The notes: generated from the sequence alone by a model not told the origin. Positions 43,663-52,605 are shown, numbered from the stretch's first letter. The stretch is DNA of 64,000 nucleotides from an uncultured Candidatus Saccharibacteria bacterium (GCA_948648655.1 CAPKVJ010000003.1:20266-84265); one strand, 5' to 3'. Numbers and translations: made by a program.

Positions 43663-44874
43663 ATGAAGCGGTATGTTTATAGAGCGAAGGATAAGGTATC
43701 CGGTAGAATTGTAACCGGTAATGTACAGGCCGAGAATGAGCGTGCGGCGGGTAATACGCTAGTTGATCAGGGTTATATACCCGAGAAGATTAGTGAGGAG
43801 CGCGGTGGGGGTGGTTGGTTTGCCAAGTTGCAAAATAAGGTATCGACCAAACAGCGTATTATGTTTACGCGGCAGTTTGCAACTTTGATTGGTGCTGGGT
43901 TGCCACTTTCGCAGAGTTTGCGGATGGTGGCGGAAGAAACTGACGATAAGCCGATGAAAGCGGTGATTGAAGATATTTTGGCGCAAGTTGAAGGTGGTAA
44001 AAGTTTGCATGATGCTTTTGCACGACATCCGGATGTGTTTAATCAAGTTTATTTATCTTTGATTGCAGCCGGTGAAGCTTCGGGTACACTAGATGTATCT
44101 TTGAAGAGGTTGGCTGATCAGCAAGAAAAAGATGCGGATATGATTTCGCGGATTCGGAGTGCGATGACCTATCCAGCGATTGTACTTTTTGTGATCGTTG
44201 TAGTTGTGATATTTATGATGGTGATGGTGGTGCCGCAGGTGGAGAACTTGTATCGCGATGTTGGTAAAGAATTGCCGGTTTTGACGAAAATTCTGGTGGC
44301 GATTTCGAATTTTGTGGTCAATTTCTGGTGGTTTGTGCTGATATTAGTGGGGATCGCGGTGTGGTTTTTGGTGCAGTTTAGGAAGACGGAACCAGGTAAG
44401 AGGTGGTTTGCTTCATTGAAGTTGAACGCACCGATATTTAAGGGGCTGTTCTGGCGATTGTATAATGCAAGGTTTGCACGAATGGCGCAGATGTTACTTT
44501 CGGCTGGAGTGCCGATGTTGGATGCGATTAAGATTGCGTCGGATGCGACGAATAACGTGTTGGTAGAGGAACAGTTGACAAAAGTAGCGGAGATTGTGCG
44601 TAGTGGTAAGCCTTTGAGTGTGGCACTAAAGGGAAGGGATTATATCCTGCCGTTGGTACCGCAAATGGCGGCGACTGGTGAGCAGTCGGGTAAGATTGAT
44701 GAGATGCTGGGGAAGGCGGCGAAGGTGTATGAGGATGAATTGGATGAGCGAATCGCGGCGATTTCGACGATGATTGAGCCGGTGTTGATGGTGGCGCTTG
44801 CAATTGTAGCGGGTGGTATTGTCGGTGCGGTGCTCTTCCCGATTTATGCACTTGTGAACGAGATTGGTAGATAG
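43663..44874 (+). CDS. pilC: Type IV pilus platform protein PilC (GspF family)
   Basis: 403 aa, two repeated GspF domains: FTRQFATLIGAGLPLSQSL and later FARMAQMLLSAGVPMLDAI. Membrane helices at about residues 168-192, 218-240 and 372-395. It is the inner-membrane platform on which PilB and PilT act. Four bases separate it from pilT. Confidence 0.95.
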   Translation: MKRYVYRAKDKVSGRIVTGNVQAENERAAGNTLVDQGYIPEKISEERGGGGWFAKLQNKVSTKQRIMFTRQFATLIGAGLPLSQSLRMVAEETDDKPMKAVIEDILAQVEGGKSLHDAFARHPDVFNQVYLSLIAAGEASGTLDVSLKRLADQQEKDADMISRIRSAMTYPAIVLFVIVVVVIFMMVMVVPQVENLYRDVGKELPVLTKILVAISNFVVNFWWFVLILVGIAVWFLVQFRKTEPGKRWFASLKLNAPIFKGLFWRLYNARFARMAQMLLSAGVPMLDAIKIASDATNNVLVEEQLTKVAEIVRSGKPLSVALKGRDYILPLVPQMAATGEQSGKIDEMLGKAAKVYEDELDERIAAISTMIEPVLMVALAIVAGGIVGAVLFPIYALVNEIGR

Positions 44875-44953
44875 TATAAAATATGGCTTGCTTTTGATGA
44901 GCATATGCTATAATATGAATTAGAAAAGTTTATGCTAAAAGAAAGGAAAAATC

Positions 44954-45526
44954 GTGGCGAATACACGCAAAAAAACGATGAAGAAAGATGAGGGGGCACT
45001 GGGCGGCTTTACTATTATAGAAGTAGTCCTAGTCCTAGCTATCGCTGGTTTAATCTTCCTTATGGTATTTATTGCATTACCAACATTGCAAAGATCACAG
45101 AGGGATACGCAGAGGAGGAATGACTTAGCGAGGGTGAGCACACAATTAACGCAGTATCAAACGAATAACAGTGGGAGGTTGCCGGGTAATGGTGTTTGCA
45201 CGATCGTGGCTGGCAAGACGTTGATTGGGGATATTCCAGATAATGCTGGTTGTAAGTTTATTCGTAACTATATGAATTCTTCGACCGCAAGTGATGATTC
45301 TGAAAGTGAATTTGTTGATCCTACTGGTGATCCATACAACTTGAAGATTGTGGAATACAAGAATATGGGTACTTTGTCGAACAACTTCAATGATAAAATT
45401 GTTTATATCGTTACTGGTGCTCGCTGTAATGATGAAGAAGTTGTATCGTCGAATGGTTCTCGTGATTATGCCGTACGCTACAAGCTTGAGGGTAACGGTG
45501 TCTATTGTCAGGACAACGGTAGCTAG
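44954..45526 (+). CDS. Type IV pilin-like protein
   Basis: 190 aa, GTG start after AAAGGAAAAA. The class III signal is classic: basic leader, then GG/FTIIEVVLVLAIAGLIF, with cleavage before Phe19 and Glu at +5. The head has four cysteines and a DPTGDPYNLKI segment. Probably the major or a minor pilin, processed by the peptidase at 46230. Terminator directly downstream, then a cassette pair. Confidence 0.92.
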   Translation: MANTRKKTMKKDEGALGGFTIIEVVLVLAIAGLIFLMVFIALPTLQRSQRDTQRRNDLARVSTQLTQYQTNNSGRLPGNGVCTIVAGKTLIGDIPDNAGCKFIRNYMNSSTASDDSESEFVDPTGDPYNLKIVEYKNMGTLSNNFNDKIVYIVTGARCNDEEVVSSNGSRDYAVRYKLEGNGVYCQDNGS

Positions 45527-45545
45527 GCTCTAGTGTAAGTAACCA

Positions 45546-45574
45546 TAAAAAATAGCCTCATAGGAGGCTATTTT
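45546..45574 (+). terminator. Terminator after the pilin gene
   Basis: AAAATAGCCTC/GAGGCTATTTT stem with a 4-nt loop and T tail. Confidence 0.88.
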
Positions 45575-45581
45575 TGTTAGC

Positions 45582-45707
45582 ATGACAATCTCTTTACCCT
45601 ACGTATAAGTCTCTTTTGGGAAGTGCGTCGCCAGCGCCTGCCGTTGCAGGGCTGGCGCGCTCATACTCCTCGTAAGTCCGTATCTTCCCAAAAGAGACTT
45701 ATACGTA
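45582..45707. repeat. Hairpin element H5 (type 1 variant)
   Basis: Same 23-bp outer arms as H1 and H2. The inner part differs (GTGCGTCGCCAGCGCC/GGCTGGCGCGC) but stays complementary. The left TGACAAT is present; the right end is degenerate. Confidence 0.8.
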
Positions 45708-45730
45708 AGATCGAACTGATTATCCTCCTC

Positions 45731-45942
45731 TCTACTACCTATACTCTAACTAGCTAGGCAGCGGAGGGGGAGACCAGTATTATATCTTAAACTAGGATAG
45801 CTAGGGTTAACAGCTTGATTAAAAAGAAAATTGTAGGCATTATTGATACTAGTATCAGCCATAGAAGACCAATAGTCGCCGCTATGTCCTAATCCTGTAG
45901 CTTGTTTGCCTAGTACACTAGCAACCCCGCTGCGCACAAAGT
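45731..45942 (-). other. Silent FISUMP C-terminal cassette 13 (pair with 14)
   Basis: Frame 45940-45746 (minus): LYFVRSGVASVLGKQATGLG, HSGDYWSSMADTSINNAYN, FLFNQAVNPSYPSLRY, GLPLRCLAS, TAG. Close relative of cassette 1: over 40 aligned codons I count 13 synonymous and 5 replacement codon differences. No start or promoter. Confidence 0.87.
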
Positions 45943-45970
45943 AAAGAGGGGTTTCGATAGGATTCGCCAC

Positions 45971-46180
45971 CTTTTGTGCGCAGCGGGTGGATAAACGTAT
46001 ACGATAGTAACATCAGACTTTTTGGACAATTCGGATATTACTGGACGTCCCTATCAGGATCTAGTATTTATGGTGCGTTTAGATTAGATTTTGGAATTTC
46101 TGGTCTTACCATGATAAGCGATACTCGTCATGCTGGTCTCTCCCTCCGCTGCCTAGCTAGTTAGAGTATAGGTAGTAGGA
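45971..46180 (+). other. Silent FISUMP C-terminal cassette 14 (pair with 13)
   Basis: Frame 45973-46164: FVRSGWINVYDSNIRLFG, FGYYWTSLSG, AFRLDFGISG, AGLSLRCLAS, TAG, then the arm to 46180. It sits 36 bp before the promoter of pilD. Confidence 0.85.
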
Positions 46181-46229
46181 GGATAGAATGGCATGCGCGG
46201 AAAATAAAGGTTATGGTATAATGGGAGTT

Positions 46230-47093
46230 ATGGTAGATGTGGCAGTGACGATTTTGATTTTGGTGATGATGACGATACTGGGTGCAGTGTTTGGTTCGTT
46301 CGCATGCTGTCAGGCTTGGCGGTGGCGTTATCACGTTGTAGAGAAGAAAGATTTGGGGCAGTGGTCGGTGTGTTTACATTGTAAGAAGCGTATTAAGTGG
46401 TACGATAACATACCGGTTGTGTCTTGGTTGGTTTTGGGCGGTAAGTGCAGAAACTGTCATAAAGAGATCGGAAAGGCTGATTTCTTATCAGAGATTAGTC
46501 TTGCAGTGGCTTTTTTGATGCTTTCTTGGGCGTATTTGTTGCCGATTTTGAATAACTGGGGAGTTTTGGCGTTGCACCCGGAAATTTTGGCGATTAAGCT
46601 GGCAATTTTTGTGATGACATTGGTACTACTCGTGATTTTGATGGTTTTGGCGGTTTATGATGCGAAATGGGGGGAGTTACCGACGGTTTTGTTGATGTTG
46701 GCGATTATTGTTGGAGCGATTGTATTTATACTAAAGATGTACGAAGTGAGTTTGAGTGGTGAAGGAAGTGTGTTGTCGGAAGTTATTAGCACAATGATCG
46801 GGGTGTTGATTTTGGCTGGTACTTGCTTCGTGCTTTATAAGGCTTCGAAGGAGAAGCTGATGGGGGGTGGTGATTGGTGGTTAGCATTGGCTTTGGCATT
46901 GGCTTTGGCGAATTGGTGGTTGTCGCTCTGGACGATTTTCTTGGCGAATTTGTTGGGGGATTTGGTGGCTTTACCGAAAGCGATGAGGACTGGTAAGACT
47001 AAAGTGTTTTTTGGGCCGTTTCTGGTGGCGGCATTTGTGATCGTGATGGTGCTAGGAAATTGTTTGCCGCTTTTGATTCAGATAGGATTCTAG
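46230..47093 (+). CDS. pilD: Prepilin peptidase
   Basis: About 288 aa from the ATG at 46230, 7 nt after TATAAT (46217-46222); a longer frame from 46188 would include the promoter. Membrane aspartyl protease that trims pilins. GAVFGSFACCQAWRWR, zinc-type CLHCKKRIKWYDNIPVVSW and CRNC, first catalytic Asp in VYDAKWGELP and second in GGGDWW. About seven membrane helices. Confidence 0.93.
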   Translation: MVDVAVTILILVMMTILGAVFGSFACCQAWRWRYHVVEKKDLGQWSVCLHCKKRIKWYDNIPVVSWLVLGGKCRNCHKEIGKADFLSEISLAVAFLMLSWAYLLPILNNWGVLALHPEILAIKLAIFVMTLVLLVILMVLAVYDAKWGELPTVLLMLAIIVGAIVFILKMYEVSLSGEGSVLSEVISTMIGVLILAGTCFVLYKASKEKLMGGGDWWLALALALALANWWLSLWTIFLANLLGDLVALPKAMRTGKTKVFFGPFLVAAFVIVMVLGNCLPLLIQIGF

Positions 47094-47094
47094 T

Positions 47095-48057
47095 ATGAAT
47101 GAGGTGCTAGAGGAGGGGCCAAAAGTCCAGGAATTGATTTATGATTTTGTGGAGAGTTTGGAAGTAGAGAAGGGGAGGTCGCGTAGGACGGCAGAGAATT
47201 ATGAGCGATATTTGTTGAGGTTTTTAGAGATAGCAGGAGAAATTACGGGGAAGAATTATGATTTGGAGCCTAACGATATTACGCAAGAAGTTTTGAGAAA
47301 ATTTCGGTTAAGGCTAAATAGACTGGAGAATGAACGAGGTGAGGGGTTGGAGCCGATTACGCAAGCGTATCATTTAATTGCTTTGCGTGGGTTTTTGAAA
47401 TATTTGGCGCAGAGAGGAGTGCGGAGCTTAGACCCGAGTTTAGTAGAATTGCCGCATATAGTGCGGAAGCAAGTGACTTTTTTGCATTATGACGAGATAG
47501 AGAAGTTGCTCTCGGAAATTGATTTGAATACGGAGGCTGGATTGCGGGATCGGGCGATTATTGAGCTGTTGTTTTCTGGTGGGTTGCGTGTATCAGAGCT
47601 TGTGGGGCTGAATCGGGATTCAGTGAATTTGGAACGAAGAGAATTCGTGGTGAGAGGGAAGGGTAGCAAGGATCGGCCGATTTTTATATCGAAAGCGGCG
47701 GCGGAGAGGGTACAGGATTATCTTGATGCGCGGACGGATAGTCTGGCACCGCTGTTTTTGAACAATAGTAGGAATTTGCAGGCGGTGGATACGAGTGGAA
47801 ATTATCGTCGATTGACGACGCGTTCGGTCGAGCGGATAGTGCAGAAATATGCAAGAATGGCGGGTATAACGAAGCATGTTTCTCCGCATACTTTGAGGCA
47901 TAGTTTTGCGACGGATTTGTTGATGAATGGTGCGGATATCAGATCGGTACAGACGATGTTGGGGCATGCGGACATTTCTACAACGCAAATTTATACGCAT
48001 GTGACGGATGCACATCTGAAAGAAGTGCACGAGAAGTTTCATAGTGATACGGAGTAA
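47095..48057 (+). CDS. Tyrosine recombinase (XerC/XerD-like)
   Basis: 320 aa. N-terminal SAM-like DNA-binding domain (residues 8-115), then the catalytic domain with Arg165 (GGLRVSEL), a beta-hairpin lysine (RGKGSKDR), H265-x-x-R268 (HTLRHSFA), His291 (LGHAD) and Tyr300 (QIYTH). All catalytic residues are present. Length and spacing fit chromosome-dimer resolvases. The 54-bp bare double arm starts 15 bp after its stop codon, so it could also act on the cassette arms. It follows pilD by one base. Confidence 0.92.
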   Translation: MNEVLEEGPKVQELIYDFVESLEVEKGRSRRTAENYERYLLRFLEIAGEITGKNYDLEPNDITQEVLRKFRLRLNRLENERGEGLEPITQAYHLIALRGFLKYLAQRGVRSLDPSLVELPHIVRKQVTFLHYDEIEKLLSEIDLNTEAGLRDRAIIELLFSGGLRVSELVGLNRDSVNLERREFVVRGKGSKDRPIFISKAAAERVQDYLDARTDSLAPLFLNNSRNLQAVDTSGNYRRLTTRSVERIVQKYARMAGITKHVSPHTLRHSFATDLLMNGADIRSVQTMLGHADISTTQIYTHVTDAHLKEVHEKFHSDTE

Positions 48058-48072
48058 AGAATGGGATTTATC

Positions 48073-48126
48073 CTCCTACTACCTATACTCTAACTGGCTA
48101 GCTAGTTAGAGTATAGGTAGTAGGAG
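48073..48126. repeat. Bare double cassette arm (empty site)
   Basis: Perfect 23-bp inverted arms (48073-48095 and 48104-48126) around GGCTAGCT. Each arm is the conserved outer end of the cassettes (CTACTACCTATACTCTAAC and its complement). Here two arms stand back to back with no cassette. Location: 15 bp behind the recombinase gene and just before the tRNA-Arg promoter (TATAAT 48134-48139). Confidence 0.85.
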
Positions 48127-48149
48127 AGATATGGTATAATTAATAGTGT

Positions 48150-48225
48150 GGTCCGGTAGCTCAATGGATAGAGCAGCTCCGTCCTAAGGAGAAGGTTATG
48201 CGTTCGACTCGCGTCCGGACTACCA
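48150..48225 (+). tRNA. tRNA-Arg(CCT)
   Basis: Acceptor GGTCCGG/CCGGACT (first pair G-U), anticodon loop GTCCTAA (CCT), T arm GCGTTCGACTCGC, encoded CCA. Hairpin element H9 begins at the terminal A of CCA. Confidence 0.92.
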
Positions 48226-48330
48226 ATTTCACATCAGAATGAATTCTTTTGAATTCAGCCGTCGCTCGCTCGTCAGAAGACGCGCTTTGCTAGGCTTCAT
48301 TCAAAATCTCTTCATTCTAGCTGTGAAATT
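48225..48330. repeat. Hairpin element H9 (type 3)
   Basis: AATTTCACA/TGTGAAATT ends, then AGAATGAA/TTCATTCT and TTTTGAAT/ATTCAAAA. The core CGCTCGCTCGTCAGAAGACG..GCTAGG is shared with H8. It may terminate the tRNA transcript. Confidence 0.78.
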
Positions 48331-48343
48331 TATTTAGGAGATT

Positions 48344-48826
48344 ATGAGTAATAATAAAGAATTTGATGGGCAACGTGAGGGGGAAGAAGTGAAGCTGATT
48401 TTTCGGCGACATTTTTCGACGGTTTGGCGTGGAATAATCTGGTTAGTAGTGCTGGGCGGAGTTGGTGCGGTGCCAATGTTTTTGTGGCGAGATAACCAAC
48501 AGATGTTTTTTGTCTGGTTGGGCTGTTTGGGTGTAGGTATAGTGGGTTTTCTATATGCATATATGCTGTGGCATTTTTCATACTATCTTTTGACTACTGA
48601 ACGGATTCGTCAGGTGAGACAACGGGGATTATTTCGGAAGTCAGTGGTTGATTTGAGATTAGATAAAATACAAAGCATTAGTTATGAGGTGCCGGGCATA
48701 TTTGGGGGGATGTTGGGGTATGGTACTTTGCTGATTAGGACACAGGTGGGAAATATGAAGATTAGTATGGTTCAACAACCAGAAAAGACATATAATATAT
48801 TACAAGATTTAGTGGATAGGAAGTAG
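48344..48826 (+). CDS. Bacterial PH-domain membrane protein (YdbS/bPH2-like)
   Basis: 160 aa. Two membrane helices (about residues 27-47 and 54-76), then a PH domain beginning YYLLTTERIRQVRQRGLFRKSVVDLRLDKIQSISYEV. Family role is unknown, linked to the envelope. One base separates it from the next gene. Confidence 0.87.
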   Translation: MSNNKEFDGQREGEEVKLIFRRHFSTVWRGIIWLVVLGGVGAVPMFLWRDNQQMFFVWLGCLGVGIVGFLYAYMLWHFSYYLLTTERIRQVRQRGLFRKSVVDLRLDKIQSISYEVPGIFGGMLGYGTLLIRTQVGNMKISMVQQPEKTYNILQDLVDRK

Positions 48827-48827
48827 A

Positions 48828-49838
48828 ATGAGTTTGTTTAAAGAGAAACCGAAGACTGAACGGGAGAAGGTTGAGGAGAGACGCGAAGAGGTTTTGGCGC
48901 ATGGGCGGAAGTTTAAATACCCGATGCAATACGCAAAGCATAAGTTGATAATAAATACGATTATCATTGGTGTAGTAGCGTTGATTCTGATGGTGGTGGC
49001 TGGTTGGGCGATGTTGTACAAAGTACAAGATACGAGCAATATGATTTATCGTTTAACACAGATTATACCGGTGCCGGTGGCTGAAGTGGCGGGTGAAAAA
49101 GTGCGTTATAGTGATTATTTGATGATCTATCGGAGTAATTTGGAAACGGCGGAGAAACAGAGTGGACAATTGGGTGATGATGGCGATGCAGAATTGGTGC
49201 GACAAGGTTATAAGCGGGCGGCTTTGGATTTGGCAGTTGAATATGCTTATGCTTTGAAGTTGGGTAAAGAGATGGGAATTACGGTTTCGGATGCTGAAGT
49301 GGATGAGGCGTTTGATGAGCATCGGAAGGTTGGTGGGGTAGAACGGAGCGAAGAGAGCTTTTTGAAGATTATTGGCGATAATTTTGGTATGAATAAAATG
49401 GAATATCGTCGGATGTTGTATTTGACTTTGACGCGGGCAAAGGTGGCGCAGGCGGTGGATCAAAATGCGCAAGATTTGGCCGTGCAAATAGAGTCAATGT
49501 TGGCAGAAAATGGAGGGGACATGATGAAAATTGCGGAAGAGTTGGGTGATAAGGTGGAATATGAGACTACGGGGCAATTGGTGGATGGCATGAATGTGGA
49601 TGGAGGGCGTTCGAATAAGGCGATGCAGCTAGCGGTTGGGGAATTGAGTGAAAGGTTTTTGTCGAGTAACGGTGATGGATTTTATTATGTAAAATTGATA
49701 GAAAAAAATGATTCACAGGTGAATTATGATTCATTGAAGATTAATCTGACGGAGTTTGATTTACGGGTGATGAAGTTGTATGAAGATGGTGAAGTAGAGG
49801 AATATATAAATCTTGATAGTGATGGAGGAGAAGGGTAG
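48828..49838 (+). CDS. SurA-N-type membrane-anchored chaperone-like protein
   Basis: 336 aa. Basic N-terminus, one membrane helix (about residues 43-64), then an extracytoplasmic domain starting VAEVAGEKVRYSDYLMIYRSNLETAE, typical of SurA/PrsA N-terminal domains. ALDLAVEYAYALKLGKEMGITVSDAEVDEAFDEH is the helical chaperone part. No parvulin isomerase domain is clear. Likely helps fold exported proteins. Confidence 0.78.
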   Translation: MSLFKEKPKTEREKVEERREEVLAHGRKFKYPMQYAKHKLIINTIIIGVVALILMVVAGWAMLYKVQDTSNMIYRLTQIIPVPVAEVAGEKVRYSDYLMIYRSNLETAEKQSGQLGDDGDAELVRQGYKRAALDLAVEYAYALKLGKEMGITVSDAEVDEAFDEHRKVGGVERSEESFLKIIGDNFGMNKMEYRRMLYLTLTRAKVAQAVDQNAQDLAVQIESMLAENGGDMMKIAEELGDKVEYETTGQLVDGMNVDGGRSNKAMQLAVGELSERFLSSNGDGFYYVKLIEKNDSQVNYDSLKINLTEFDLRVMKLYEDGEVEEYINLDSDGGEG

Positions 49839-49881
49839 ATTAGTGGACATATTCTGGTATATGTGATATAATTAGGGGAGA

Positions 49882-51213
49882 ATGAGTGTAAGGGCGGAGT
49901 TTAGCTATAAGCTAAAGATTATTGTGGGGGTGATTTTGATGTTTGTAGTTTTGCTAGGTGGAGTAATTGGCTTAACGGCGTTACGATCGGCTGACTATTG
50001 GGCGGGGCAGACTGAGGTATTTGCTACTACGGAGGAGATGGTTGGGAGTTTGTATAGCGATTATGAAGCACAAGTTCCAAAGATGGAGATAAATACCCGA
50101 GAGGTTGATGCGGCGCGGGAGGCGCTGGGACGGATTAAAGCATCTGTGTATGATGAGTGGAGAGCGGAAGCGTCTCAACGATTAGATGAGCTTGCTAAAT
50201 TTGTAGAAGTAAGAGATGAGTTGTTGAAGTTTTTTGATAAAGACATTATGAAGTCGGCAACGAAATTAGCAAATGTTGAAGAAATGGAGAGGAAATTCGC
50301 TGGGCTTAAGGATGGCTCGAAGAAGGCATGTAAGGGTATGGTAGAGGCTTTGCGAGGGCAATATGATGCGATGGAATTACTAAAAACTCGGGTCAGGGGT
50401 ATGTTTACGGATGATGCGATGAGTGAACTGCGTGTGGACTTGAAGCGTTCAGAATATGATGAGATCGTGGCGTTGGCGAATGGGTTGAAACAGCGTGATG
50501 TAGCGGAGGGGTTTTCGGATGCGTTAAAAAAGGCAGATGAAGTTTTGAAAGAGCGTGAAAAAGCGGCGGCGGAAGCTTTGGCGAGAGCGCTAGAAGCACA
50601 GAGACGCGCGGCGGAGCTACGTCGGCAACGTGAGAGGGAAGTAGCGGCGGCTTGGCGAACACTCAATGTGCCATATTGGAGTCAGAATCATGCAAAAATT
50701 TATAATGGTTGTGAAGCAGCGTCGCTACTAATGGCGTTGCAATTTAAAGGGTATTTGCAGGGTATGGATTTGGCACGTTATGTGGAGATGATGCCGAAAA
50801 GCAGTAATCCTTTTGAAGGGTTTACGCATTCGATTTATGATTTTGAGCCACGAAATGTGCCACATTGGATTGCTCCAGCACCGCTAGCTAAATTTGGTCG
50901 GGAGAGTTCGGGTGGGGCGAATGTCGAAGATATTACTGGCGCGAGTTTGGACGATCTGGATAGGGAAGTTGCTGCGGGGAATCCAGTAGTGATTTATGTA
51001 ACGTGGCTGTTTAAGCCGGTAACGTATTGGGCGGAGGATGCACCGAAGAATTTGCATGTGGTTTTATTGACGGGTTATAATGAGATTAGTGGAACCCAGA
51101 GGTTGACTGATCCTTGGACGCAATCGGACGGGAGCCGGGATTGGGACGTGTCGCGTAATGAGATTGAACGGATTTTCGATAGTACTGGTAGACGGGCGAT
51201 AGTTGTACGATAA
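49882..51213 (+). CDS. C39-like cysteine peptidase with coiled coil, membrane-anchored
   Basis: 443 aa. One N-terminal membrane helix (about residues 12-33), a long coiled coil (45-255, ending in an Ala/Glu/Arg-rich stretch), then a C39_2-type papain-fold domain: VPYWSQNHAKIYNGCEAASL with Cys277, and His392 in NLHVVLLTGYN. DPWTQ near the end is usual for the third residue. An extracellular peptidase acting on the envelope or host is inferred. TATAAT (49867-49872) 9 nt before the ATG. Confidence 0.87.
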   Translation: MSVRAEFSYKLKIIVGVILMFVVLLGGVIGLTALRSADYWAGQTEVFATTEEMVGSLYSDYEAQVPKMEINTREVDAAREALGRIKASVYDEWRAEASQRLDELAKFVEVRDELLKFFDKDIMKSATKLANVEEMERKFAGLKDGSKKACKGMVEALRGQYDAMELLKTRVRGMFTDDAMSELRVDLKRSEYDEIVALANGLKQRDVAEGFSDALKKADEVLKEREKAAAEALARALEAQRRAAELRRQREREVAAAWRTLNVPYWSQNHAKIYNGCEAASLLMALQFKGYLQGMDLARYVEMMPKSSNPFEGFTHSIYDFEPRNVPHWIAPAPLAKFGRESSGGANVEDITGASLDDLDREVAAGNPVVIYVTWLFKPVTYWAEDAPKNLHVVLLTGYNEISGTQRLTDPWTQSDGSRDWDVSRNEIERIFDSTGRRAIVVR

Positions 51214-51305
51214 TTTTGGAGTTTTGTTTTTTATGCTTTTATAGTACAATGAAAGCATAATGAATATGGTGAAAAAAGACACCAATATAAATTAGGAGGC
51301 AAAAT

Positions 51306-51959
51306 ATGGCAACAAAGTCGACGTCCAAGAAGACGACCGCCAAGAAAACGAGTGTAAGCTCGGGTTCGACAAAGAAAACAACTACAAGGAAGAAGCCAGT
51401 AGCGAAGGTAAATATGCCGGTAGTACGCAGAGCAAAGAGTGCTGGTTGGCTAGCGATTTTTGAGTCGTTAGTGATTGGGGCTTTGGGGATTCTATTGCTA
51501 ACTCATCCTGACGGGATGATTCGTTTGATTTTCTATGTAGTTGGGATTTTCTTGATTATTAAGGGAGTTTACAAAATTATTAATTACTTTGCGATGCACG
51601 GGAAGTATGATTTTTATAATAATGATCTGCTTTATGGTACGATTGCTTTGATTTTTGGGGTTATTGCGGTTGTAATGTGGGAGCAGCTAGGCGACGTAAT
51701 TGGAATTGCAGTTGGTGCCTGGATGATTTATGGCTCACTTGTACGAATGAATGCGGCGATCAAGATGCATTCGGCGGGAATTAAGGAATGGTTCTACGTG
51801 TTGTTGCTCGCGATGGTGATGATGGCACTGGGTATCTATATGATTATAAGTGTTGGGATTGTAATTGCAGTGATTGGCTGGATGATGATTGCAGCAGCGG
51901 TGATTGGGATTTTGGATGATATTATTTTCATCCGTCATCTCGATGCAGTAACGCAGTAA
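51306..51959 (+). CDS. HdeD/DUF308-family membrane protein
   Basis: 217 aa. Lys/Thr/Ser-rich N-terminal 40 residues, then six hydrophobic helices in the DUF308 pattern (WLAIFESLVIGALGILLLTHPDGMIRLIFYVVGIFLIIKG). Function unknown. AGGAGG before the ATG; a TACAAT -10 lies near 51244. Confidence 0.87.
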   Translation: MATKSTSKKTTAKKTSVSSGSTKKTTTRKKPVAKVNMPVVRRAKSAGWLAIFESLVIGALGILLLTHPDGMIRLIFYVVGIFLIIKGVYKIINYFAMHGKYDFYNNDLLYGTIALIFGVIAVVMWEQLGDVIGIAVGAWMIYGSLVRMNAAIKMHSAGIKEWFYVLLLAMVMMALGIYMIISVGIVIAVIGWMMIAAAVIGILDDIIFIRHLDAVTQ

Positions 51960-52021
51960 ATTGATGAAAGGGAAGGAGCTTTCGGGGACGGAGGCTCCTT
52001 TTTGTGATATAATGGTGGTGT

Positions 52022-52097
52022 GCCGTTGTAGCTCAGTTGGTAGAGCAGCTCATTCGTAACGAGCAGGTCGCTGGTTCGATCCCAGTCAACGGCTCCA
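52022..52097 (+). tRNA. tRNA-Thr(CGT)
   Basis: Acceptor GCCGTTG/CAACGGC, anticodon loop TTCGTAA (CGT), T arm CTGGTTCGATCCCAG, encoded CCA. Confidence 0.95.
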
Positions 52098-52113
52098 TTT
52101 TTGTTTGATATTG

Positions 52114-52246
52114 TGACAATTACCTCTCCCTCCATTAGTCCCTTTAGTAGACACGACGTCACGCCAGCCCGTCGTTACGGGTGTCGTGCGTCTAGTCCTC
52201 GCTCGTAAGCTGCGGAATGTCTACTAAAGGGACTAATGGAGGGAGA
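52114..52246. repeat. Hairpin element H6 (type 2, unbroken)
   Basis: Starts with TGACAAT. Perfect 29-bp arms (52125-52153 and 52218-52246) around the core GACGTCACGCCAGCCCGTCG..GCTCGTAAGCTGCGGAA. This is the simple form of which H3 and H4 are expanded versions. Confidence 0.87.
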
Positions 52247-52253
52247 AAGTAAT

Positions 52254-52359
52254 CCTCCTCCTACTACCTATACTCTAACTAGCCGATAATAACCGCCGTT
52301 AGGCGGTTATTATCTTGACTGCTGTCGTATCCTCAAAAATGGGAGCTAACGCCCTCGCT
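52254..52359 (-). repeat. Alternative cassette tail with 13-bp hairpin (copy 2)
   Basis: Arm 52254-52283, then hairpin GATAATAACCGCC/GGCGGTTATTATC (52285-52314) and the same tail as at 10978-11052. Confidence 0.8.
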
Positions 52360-52571
52360 TTATTCGGATACTCCAGCATGCAGGCAGCGGAGGGGGAAGC
52401 CGTCCCAACGATCGTTGTAGTTTGACGGATCGACGCCACTGCCCGAGAAGCCCAAGTTGTAAGCGTTGTTAGTATTACTAGGATAGGCCTGTGAAGACCA
52501 ATTGTAGCCGTTCTGCCCGGAGTGCCACAACCTGCTATTGCTGATAGTGACGACCCCGCTGCGCACAAAGT
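52360..52571 (-). other. Silent FISUMP C-terminal cassette 15 (alternative tail, pair with 16)
   Basis: Frame 52569-52360 (minus): LYFVRSGVVTISNSRLWHSG, NGYNWSSQAYPS, AYNLGFSGSGVDPSN, GFPLRCLHAGVSE, TAA. A textbook FISUMP end apart from the replaced tail. It faces cassette 16 across 38 bp. Confidence 0.85.
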
Positions 52572-52605
52572 AAAGTGGGGCTGAGTTTCGGCAAGATTCG
52601 CTAGC

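Noticed and set aside
46188..46229. Upstream extension of pilD
   Set aside because: The added 14 codons include the TATAAT promoter; the ATG at 46230 fits the leaderless pattern.
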